A DNA stretch of 5,619 bases, taken from contig CAIZKE010000268.1 of assembly GCA_903933475.1 (NCBI GenBank), positions 1-5,619 on the forward strand. Direction: 5' to 3'. Both the position numbers and the translations under genes were made by a program. The stretch comes from an uncultured Alphaproteobacteria bacterium. Its GTDB lineage: Bacteria > Pseudomonadota > Alphaproteobacteria > Caulobacterales > Caulobacteraceae. The stretch's first letter is position 1. Each line of letters opens with the position of its first letter. Positions 1-4,735 of the stretch are shown piece after piece. The notes under the pieces are model-generated. The model worked only from the letters and a program-made list of their open reading frames with translations, ran no database searches and was not told where the DNA came from.

Positions 1-1
1 C

Positions 2-964
2 AAGCGGCAGACCGTCACGCCCCTGCCGGGCTTCCGTATCGCCCAGTCGGTGGTCTTCTGCGGCCTCTTCCCGGTGGACGCCGCCGACTTCGAGGACCTG
101 CGCGCCGCCATTGGCCGCCTGCGCCTGAACGACGCCAGCTTCACCTACGAGATGGAGACCTCGGCGGCCCTGGGCTTTGGCTTCCGCTGTGGCTTCCTGG
201 GCCTGCTGCACCTGGAGATCATCCAGGAGCGCCTGTCCCGCGAGTTCGACCTCGACCTGATCGCCACCGCCCCCAGCGTGGTCTACCGGATCACCCTGAC
301 CAACGGCGAGGTGGTCGAGCTGCACAACCCCGCCGACATGCCCGACCCGGTCAAGATCGACACCATCGCCGAGCCCTGGATCAAGGCCACCATCCTGACC
401 CCGGACGAGTACCTCGGCGCGGTGATCAAGCTCTGCCAGGACCGCCGCGGCGTGCAGCGCGAGCTGTCCTATGTGGGCAGCCGGGCCATGGTGATCTACG
501 ACCTGCCCCTCAACGAGGTGGTCTTCGACTTCTACGACCGGCTGAAGAGCGTCTCCAAGGGCTACGCCTCCTTCGACTACCAGATCGAGGACTACCGGGT
601 CGGCGACCTGGTCAAGATGAGCATTCTGGTCAATGCAGAGCCCGTCGACGCCCTGTCCATGCTGGTCCACCGGGACCGGGCCGAGGCCCGGGGCCGGGGC
701 ATGGTCGAGAAGATGAAGGACCTGATCAGCCCGCACATGTTCCAGATCCCGCTGCAGGCGGCGATCGGCGGCCGGATCATCGCCCGCGAGACCATCCGCG
801 CCCTGCGCAAGGACGTCACCGCCAAGTGCTACGGCGGCGACATGAGCCGCAAGCGCAAGCTCCTGGACAAGCAGAAGGCCGGCAAGAAGCGCATGCGCCA
901 GTTCGGCAAGGTCGACATCCCCCAGGAAGCCTTCATCGCCGCCCTGAAGATGGACGCGGATTAG
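2..964 (+). CDS. lepA: Elongation factor 4 (LepA), C-terminal part, 5' end outside the window
   Basis: LepA/EF4 is a cytoplasmic translational GTPase that binds the ribosome and is linked to back-translocation and initiation or biogenesis quality control. The frame is open from base 2 and shows 320 residues, about half of the family's usual 600. The G domain and most of domain II are missing off the left edge. Visible parts are the PLPGF linker (residues 7-11), domain III with GFGFRCGFLGLLHLEI (58-73), the EF-G-like domain V with GYASFDYQIEDYR (about 187-199), and the LepA-specific tail with AKCYGGD (274-280), SRKRKLL (282-288) and the IPQEAF motif near the end. The tail is the LepA hallmark and separates it from EF-G and TypA. 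The GTG at 50 is an internal Val codon, not a start. No frameshift is seen. The gene ends at TAG and is followed by structured repeats rather than a classical T-tract terminator. Confidence 0.97.
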   Translation, partial: KRQTVTPLPGFRIAQSVVFCGLFPVDAADFEDLRAAIGRLRLNDASFTYEMETSAALGFGFRCGFLGLLHLEIIQERLSREFDLDLIATAPSVVYRITLTNGEVVELHNPADMPDPVKIDTIAEPWIKATILTPDEYLGAVIKLCQDRRGVQRELSYVGSRAMVIYDLPLNEVVFDFYDRLKSVSKGYASFDYQIEDYRVGDLVKMSILVNAEPVDALSMLVHRDRAEARGRGMVEKMKDLISPHMFQIPLQAAIGGRIIARETIRALRKDVTAKCYGGDMSRKRKLLDKQKAGKKRMRQFGKVDIPQEAFIAALKMDAD

Positions 965-985
965 AGGGCGAAGCCGCCGCCCCTT

Positions 986-1050
986 AATTGCTCCCCCACG
1001 GGGGAGCTCCCGGCGCAGCCGGGTGAGGGGGTCAAACCCCGTCTCAGCTG
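986..1050 (+). repeat. Two-hairpin intergenic repeat, unit A (copy 1)
   Basis: This 65-bp unit starts with AATTG and contains two hairpins. The first is CTCCCCC/GGGGGAG (991-997 with 1000-1006, 2-nt loop). The second is CCCGGC/GCCGGG (1009-1014 with 1018-1023, 3-nt loop). It then carries GAGGGGGTC and ends in CTCAGCTG. It is directly repeated at 1109-1172. It lies 21 bp after the lepA stop, has no T-tract and encodes nothing convincing. It may help end lepA transcription, but that is inference. Confidence 0.85.
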
Positions 1051-1100
1051 ACCCCCTCCGGCCCGCATTCGCGGTCCACCTCCCCCTTGGGGGAGGAATT
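1050..1100 (-). repeat. Two-hairpin intergenic repeat, inverted variant (unit B)
   Basis: Read on the minus strand this unit runs from AATTCCTCCCCC to CGGAGGGGGTC, the same ends and order as unit A but with CCTCCCCC/GGGGGAGG as first hairpin (1079-1086 with 1089-1096) and a different second hairpin (1060-1066 with 1071-1077, one mismatch). Its GACCCCC start faces the GGGGGTC of unit A (1027-1033), so units A and B form a large inverted repeat. The AATT ends and C/G runs of the two units are also complementary to each other with one mismatch. Confidence 0.82.
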
Positions 1101-1108
1101 GCCGAGCC

Positions 1109-1172
1109 AATTGCTCCCCATCAGGGGGAGCTGTCGGCGGAGCTGACTGAGGGGGTCAACGGCGGCTCAGCT
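1109..1172 (+). repeat. Two-hairpin intergenic repeat, unit A (copy 2)
   Basis: This is a direct copy of the unit at 986-1050, sharing AATTGCTCCCC, GGGGGAGCT, TGAGGGGGTCAA and the terminal CTCAGCTG. The first hairpin is CTCCCC(ATCA)GGGGAG-like at 1114-1130. The second is GTCGGC/GCTGAC (1133-1138 with 1142-1147). Its sequence differs from copy 1 but the pairing is kept. The unit ends about 40 bp before the ribosome binding site of the next gene, so the promoter of that gene must lie within or very near the repeat, or the gene is read through from lepA. Confidence 0.82.
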
Positions 1173-1212
1173 GCAAGCGGCGGAGGGGTTCCGGACCTGC
1201 CGGCGAAGGTCT

Positions 1213-1217
1213 AGGAG
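1213..1217 (+). promoter_or_regulatory. Ribosome binding site of the proline iminopeptidase gene
   Basis: AGGAG lies 5 nt before the ATG at 1223, ideal spacing for a Shine-Dalgarno sequence. It fixes the start of the downstream gene at this ATG rather than at the internal ATG at 1313. Confidence 0.8.
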
Positions 1218-1222
1218 AGGGC

Positions 1223-2215
1223 ATGAGCAGCGATCCCTGGTCCCCCACCTTTTCCAGTTCCGCCGGCCGCCGGGGCCTGTTCCGGGAGGTCGAGCCCTTT
1301 GCCCGGGGCCGCATGGCCACCGAGGGCGTCCACGAGATCTACTATGAGGAGTGCGGGCGCGCTGATGGCCGGCCCTGCGTCATTCTGCACGGCGGCCCCG
1401 GCGGAGCGATCAACCCCACCATGCGGCGCTTCTTCGATCCCGACCGCTGGCGGATGGTGCTGTTCGACCAGCGCGGCTGCGGCCTCTCCACCCCCAATGC
1501 CAGCCTGGAGGAGAACACCACCTGGCGGCTCATCGAGGACATGGAGCGCCTGCGCATCCGCCTCGGGATCGAGAAGTGGACGGTGTTCGGCGGCTCCTGG
1601 GGATCCACACTGGCCCTCGCCTATGCCATCACCCACCCCGAGCGCGTCGAGGCCCTGGTCCTGAGGGGCATCTTCACCCTCACCCAGCGCGAGGTGGCCT
1701 GGTTCTACCAGGACGGCGCCTCCATGCTCTTCCCCGACGCCTGGCAACAGTACCTGGCGCCCATCCCGCCAGAGGAGCGGGGCGACCTCCTGCACGCCTT
1801 CCACCGCCGCCTGACGGGAAGCGACGAGGCGGCCAAGGCCGTCGCCGCCACCGCCTGGAGCCAGTGGGAAGGCGACACCATCTCCATCCGGGGCCCCGAG
1901 GGCCGGCCGGCCAAGTTCGGCGAGGTGGACTTCGCCATCGCCTTCGCCCGGATCGAGTGCCACTACTTCGTCAACCGGGGCTTCTTCCCCGAGGACGGCT
2001 GGATCCTGAAGAACGCCCATGTCCTGGCCGACATCCCCGGCTGGATCGTCCAGGGCCGCTACGACGTGGTCACGCCCATGGAGACCGCCTGGGCCCTGAA
2101 GACGGCCTGGCCGAAGGCGAACTTCGAGATCGTCTGGGACGCCGGCCACGCCTCCACCGAGCCGGGCATCATCGACGGCCTGGTGCGGGCCTCCGAGGCC
2201 GCCCTGCGGCTCTGA
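1223..2215 (+). CDS. pip: Proline iminopeptidase (prolyl aminopeptidase, peptidase family S33)
   Basis: This 330-residue alpha/beta-hydrolase is expected to remove N-terminal proline from peptides in the cytoplasm. No signal peptide or membrane segment is seen. The length matches the family (about 310-330). Motifs in order are HGGPGG (56-61, oxyanion hole), DQRGCGLS (82-89), the nucleophile elbow GGSWGS (123-128, Ser125), a helical cap region (about 150-260), acid Asp281 in GRYDVVTP, and His309 in DAGHA. The HGGPGG plus DQRGCG plus GGSWGS set is characteristic of prolyl aminopeptidases rather than of general hydrolases. Substrate preference within S33 cannot be proved from sequence. The gene is convergent with the next hydrolase gene, with 3 bp between stop codons. 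The upstream gap holds repeats and no obvious promoter. Confidence 0.93.
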   Translation: MSSDPWSPTFSSSAGRRGLFREVEPFARGRMATEGVHEIYYEECGRADGRPCVILHGGPGGAINPTMRRFFDPDRWRMVLFDQRGCGLSTPNASLEENTTWRLIEDMERLRIRLGIEKWTVFGGSWGSTLALAYAITHPERVEALVLRGIFTLTQREVAWFYQDGASMLFPDAWQQYLAPIPPEERGDLLHAFHRRLTGSDEAAKAVAATAWSQWEGDTISIRGPEGRPAKFGEVDFAIAFARIECHYFVNRGFFPEDGWILKNAHVLADIPGWIVQGRYDVVTPMETAWALKTAWPKANFEIVWDAGHASTEPGIIDGLVRASEAALRL

Positions 2216-2218
2216 GGC

Positions 2219-3184
2219 TCAGAGCCCCTTCAGCCAGGGGATGAGCCGGGCGTTGACCTCGGCGGGGCGCTCCTGCTGGGTCCAGTGACCGCATCCGTCC
2301 AGCACCTCGGCCACCTGCAGGTTGGGAACCTGGGCCCGCATCAGCTCGATCGGGTCGCCGCGCCCCATCATGTTGAAGGCCAGGTCCCGGTTGCCGGCCA
2401 TGAAGAAGGCGGGCTGCTCGATCTTCCGGTCCTTGAAGGCCTGCTGCCAGGCGAAGTCCCGGTCGTGGTTGCGATAGCGGTTGATCGGCCCGCGCAGGCC
2501 CGAGGCCTCGAACTCGGCGGTGTAGTAGTCGAGGTCCGCCTCGGTCATCCAGGCGGGGAAGGGCTCGGGATCGACCAGGCCCTGGAGCAGGGAGGCGTCG
2601 GCGGTCTTGTCATTCGGCCAGGTCCCGTCCGGGGCATCGCCCGAGATGGCGTAGTAGAACTTGCGCAGGAAGTCGCGGACGTTGGCCTCGCCTTCCGCCT
2701 CGGCCACCCCCTCCTTCTGGAAATAGGCCTGGTAGAAGAACTTGTTCCGGGCCGTGAAGACCTCGTTGAAGACGTCGGAGAAGGACCTCTGCCCCACCCC
2801 GGTCCAGGGCACGGACAGGGCGCCCACGGCCGAGAACCGGTCGGGGCGCGACAGGGCCGAGTTCCAGACCATGGGCGCGCCCCAGTCGTGGCCCAGCAGG
2901 ATGGCCGGCCGGCCCGGCGACAGGGCGTCGGCCACCCCTACCAGGTCCTGCACCTTGTGCGGCATGGCGTAGTCGGCGACCGGATACGGCTTGTCCGAGC
3001 CGCCATAGCCGCGCACGTCGATGGCGCAGGCGGTGAAGCCGGCCTCGGCCACCGGGCCGATCTGGTGGCGCCAGGAATACCAGCTCTCCGGGAAGCCATG
3101 GACCATGATCACCAGGGGGCCCTGCCCCTGCACCACGGCGCGAAGCTTCACCTCGCCCGCGTCGATCGTCGTGAATTCCACCAT
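2219..3184 (-). CDS. Alpha/beta-fold epoxide hydrolase (soluble EH type)
   Basis: This 321-residue protein is expected to hydrolyse epoxides to diols through a covalent aspartyl-ester intermediate. All catalytic elements are visible: HGFPE (29-33, oxyanion hole), nucleophile Asp100 in GHDWGA (98-103), Asp267 in GNRDLAF, and His300 in GCGHW. Cap-domain tyrosines are candidates for opening the epoxide ring, Tyr237 in NRYRN and Tyr220/221. An Asp rather than Ser nucleophile with these tyrosines separates it from esterases. Haloalkane dehalogenases share the Asp but lack the paired tyrosines. The ATG at 3182-3184 is chosen because GGGAGGA lies 4 nt upstream. An in-frame start 17 codons earlier would add a Pro/Arg-rich leader not expected in the family. 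No signal peptide is seen, so it is probably cytoplasmic. The natural epoxide is unknown. It is divergent from the transporter gene. Confidence 0.9.
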   Translation of the reverse strand: MVEFTTIDAGEVKLRAVVQGQGPLVIMVHGFPESWYSWRHQIGPVAEAGFTACAIDVRGYGGSDKPYPVADYAMPHKVQDLVGVADALSPGRPAILLGHDWGAPMVWNSALSRPDRFSAVGALSVPWTGVGQRSFSDVFNEVFTARNKFFYQAYFQKEGVAEAEGEANVRDFLRKFYYAISGDAPDGTWPNDKTADASLLQGLVDPEPFPAWMTEADLDYYTAEFEASGLRGPINRYRNHDRDFAWQQAFKDRKIEQPAFFMAGNRDLAFNMMGRGDPIELMRAQVPNLQVAEVLDGCGHWTQQERPAEVNARLIPWLKGL

Positions 3185-3208
3185 CTGGTCCTCCCTTGGA
3201 GGGACCAG
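3185..3208 (-). promoter_or_regulatory. Inverted repeat enclosing the Shine-Dalgarno of the epoxide hydrolase gene
   Basis: Perfect 7-bp arms, CTGGTCC (3185-3191) and GGACCAG (3202-3208), are separated by 10 nt. On the minus strand, the Shine-Dalgarno GGGAGGA (+ strand positions 3189-3195) falls partly in one arm and partly in the loop. The arm touches the ATG at 3184. In the mRNA, inner C/U-G pairs can extend the stem and place most of the ribosome binding site in a helix. It could restrain translation or be a dyad operator. The structure is seen; the function is inferred. Confidence 0.6.
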
Positions 3209-3338
3209 CAGACCCTCCCGCGCGCGCGGAGGCAAGCCCTACCAAGGCTCCACGGGGATTCCGGGCTGGCATGTCGCGCCCGGTCGCATAAACTTGCGCA
3301 GACTCGGTCGCCATTCTAGGCGAGGCCGGCCCGCCCCC

Positions 3339-3343
3339 GAGGA
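3339..3343 (+). promoter_or_regulatory. Probable ribosome binding site of the MFS transporter gene
   Basis: GAGGA lies 10 nt before the ATG at 3354, slightly long but acceptable. It supports this start over the much earlier in-frame ATG near 3021, which would run through the neighbouring gene on the other strand and add 111 residues with no membrane character. Confidence 0.55.
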
Positions 3344-3353
3344 TCCTGCCCCC

Positions 3354-4640
3354 ATGTCCTCCAGAGATGCGACAGACGCGGGTTCGCCCAAGGCTCCGGC
3401 CGAGGCGCAGACCGGCTTTCCCAGCTACCTCTTCACCCAGGGCGCCTGGTTCCTCGCCTTCGGCCTGCAGATGGTCCTGTTTCCCTATCTGGTCCGCGTG
3501 GTCCTGCAGGAAGATGAGATCCGCTTCGGCCTGGCCCAGATGTCGATGCAGCTGCCCACCGTCCTGCTCATCCTGCTCGGCGGGTATGCCGCAGACCGCA
3601 CCGATACGCGCCGGGTCGTCCTGATCGGATGCGCCCTGTGCGCCGCGAGTTTCCTGGGTCTCGGCATCTTCGTGGCCAGCGGCCACCTGACCTACGCCAC
3701 CCTGATCATCTACGCCCTGGGCATCGGGACCATTGGGGCCTTTGTCACTCCGGCGCGGGACGCCCTCCTCAGCCGCGTGGCGCCCGGCGGCGTGCAACAG
3801 GCCGTGGGATTGGCCTCGCTGGCCCAGTTCGGCGGGCAGATCCTGGGCATGGCAGCAGCCACGGCAGCGCCGATCCTGGGCCTGCCGGCCCTGTTGTTCG
3901 GACAGGCCGCCATGATGGCGGTGGCGGCCGGCGCGGCCAGCCGGATCCGGCCCCGTCCCACAGGTCCGTCGCGGATCCGCGAGGGCGGCGTGCTGGGGTT
4001 CGTGGCCAGCGAGATCAGCGGGGGCTTCCGCGCCGCCGCGGCCTCACCGGTGATCGCCCCGGTCATCCTCTGCGCCATTGGCATGGGCATTTGCTTCATG
4101 GGCGCGTTTGCCGTGCTGCTGCCACTGATCGTCCAGAGCTATTTTCCGGCCGACCTGGCCGGGCCGGAGCGAACGCGCATCGCCACTGCGCTGGGCGTGT
4201 TCAGCCTCACCTTCTGGATCGGCTCGATCCTGTCGGCGACTGTCCTGATCCGGGTGGGCCACATCCGGCGCAAGGGGCGGGTCTACCTGGCGTCGCTCTT
4301 CACCGGGGCGAGCGTCCTCGTCCTCTGCAGCCTGCCCATGCCCTTCTGGCTGCTGTGTGTCCTCAACTTCGTCTGGGGCCTGGGCGGCGGCGTGGCCATG
4401 ACCCTCGGCCGTGGCCTGGTTCAACAATACGCCCCGCCCGACAAGGTGGCGCGCATCCTCTCGATCTTCACCCTCGGAACCATGGGCGGCGCCCCCGCTG
4501 GCGCCGTGCTCTACGGCGTCCTGGCCCATGCCATCGGCCCGCACGCAGCCATCCTGTTCCCGGGGCTGGGGATGCTGGTGATCGTGACGGCCGTCGCCCT
4601 CCGCTCCCAGCTCTGGAGCCTCACGGAGGGCGAAGGCTGA
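3354..4640 (+). CDS. Major facilitator superfamily (MFS) transporter, MFS_3/EntS-like
   Basis: This 428-residue inner-membrane protein has about 12 hydrophobic segments by eye: roughly 27-49, 58-79, 89-109, 113-133, 150-170, 178-196, 233-262, 276-300, 308-327, 330-352, 368-392 and 397-416. A charged central loop at about 197-215 separates the two six-helix halves. The loop after helix 2 carries GGYAADRTDTRR (76-87), a version of MFS motif A (G-x-x-x-D-R). The length and the DxxR-type loop fit drug or siderophore exporters of the MFS_3/EntS class, working by proton antiport. The substrate cannot be told from the sequence. The N-terminus (1-20) is polar and probably cytoplasmic. The gene shares a 169-bp upstream region with the divergent epoxide hydrolase gene, which suggests but does not prove joint control. 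It ends 105 bp from the stop codon of the convergent transposase gene. Confidence 0.88.
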   Translation: MSSRDATDAGSPKAPAEAQTGFPSYLFTQGAWFLAFGLQMVLFPYLVRVVLQEDEIRFGLAQMSMQLPTVLLILLGGYAADRTDTRRVVLIGCALCAASFLGLGIFVASGHLTYATLIIYALGIGTIGAFVTPARDALLSRVAPGGVQQAVGLASLAQFGGQILGMAAATAAPILGLPALLFGQAAMMAVAAGAASRIRPRPTGPSRIREGGVLGFVASEISGGFRAAAASPVIAPVILCAIGMGICFMGAFAVLLPLIVQSYFPADLAGPERTRIATALGVFSLTFWIGSILSATVLIRVGHIRRKGRVYLASLFTGASVLVLCSLPMPFWLLCVLNFVWGLGGGVAMTLGRGLVQQYAPPDKVARILSIFTLGTMGGAPAGAVLYGVLAHAIGPHAAILFPGLGMLVIVTAVALRSQLWSLTEGEG

Positions 4641-4649
4641 AGCGCCCTT

Positions 4650-4678
4650 GACCCCCATCCCCATCGGGCGGGCAATTG
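4650..4678 (-). repeat. Degenerate, shortened intergenic repeat unit
   Basis: The stretch starts with GACCCCC and ends with GCAATTG, the two ends of unit A in reverse orientation, but the interior is shortened and the hairpins are largely lost. It is separated from the next unit by the same AATT-N8-AATT junction as found at 1097-1112, which is the main reason for calling it a repeat remnant. Confidence 0.45.
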
Positions 4679-4685
4679 GCGCTCT

Positions 4686-4735
4686 AATTCCTCCCCCGAG
4701 GGGGAGGTGGACCGGGGCAAGGCCCCGGGACGGAG
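4686..4735 (+). repeat. Intergenic repeat unit B, interrupted at its right end
   Basis: Starts AATTCCTCCCCC with CCTCCCCC/GGGGGAGG as first hairpin, followed by GTGGACCG as in the minus-strand reading of 1050-1100. The second hairpin is CCGGGGC/GCCCCGG-like (4712-4718 with 4722-4728, 3-nt loop). It then reads CGGAG (4731-4735), where the other copy continues CGGAGGGGGTC. Here the match stops and CAACC follows, next to the transposase gene. The last 6 bp of the unit are therefore missing from this side. Confidence 0.78.

Noticed and set aside
991..1023. Rho-independent terminator of lepA
   Set aside because: The hairpins are followed by GAGGGGGTC and not by a T-tract, so they fit the repeat family better than a classical terminator.
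986..1172. CRISPR array
   Set aside because: Only two direct units with an inverted unit between them, with internal hairpins and no unique spacers of even length; no cas genes are present.
1023..1214. Small open frame of 63 codons in the gap between lepA and the peptidase gene
   Set aside because: It runs through the repeat units, has no ribosome binding site, and its product simply translates the C/G-run hairpins.
1211..2149. Long open frame antisense to the peptidase gene
   Set aside because: It lies opposite a gene with a complete catalytic motif set, its product is Gly/Ala/Pro-rich with no domain, and such frames are common opposite GC-rich genes.
3286..3318. Possible promoter elements GCATAAAC (+) and CCTAGAAT (-) resembling the -10 motif of Caulobacter housekeeping promoters
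   Set aside because: Each matches only about six of eight positions and neither has a TTGAC-like -35 at a suitable distance.
2285..3319. Long open frame antisense to the epoxide hydrolase gene
   Set aside because: It shadows a gene with all active-site residues intact, and its product has low-complexity Val/Gly/Leu/His composition without recognisable motifs.
3021..3353. N-terminal extension of the transporter gene by 111 codons
   Set aside because: It overlaps the divergent hydrolase gene, carries no membrane or domain features, and a later ATG has a ribosome binding site followed by the first membrane helix.
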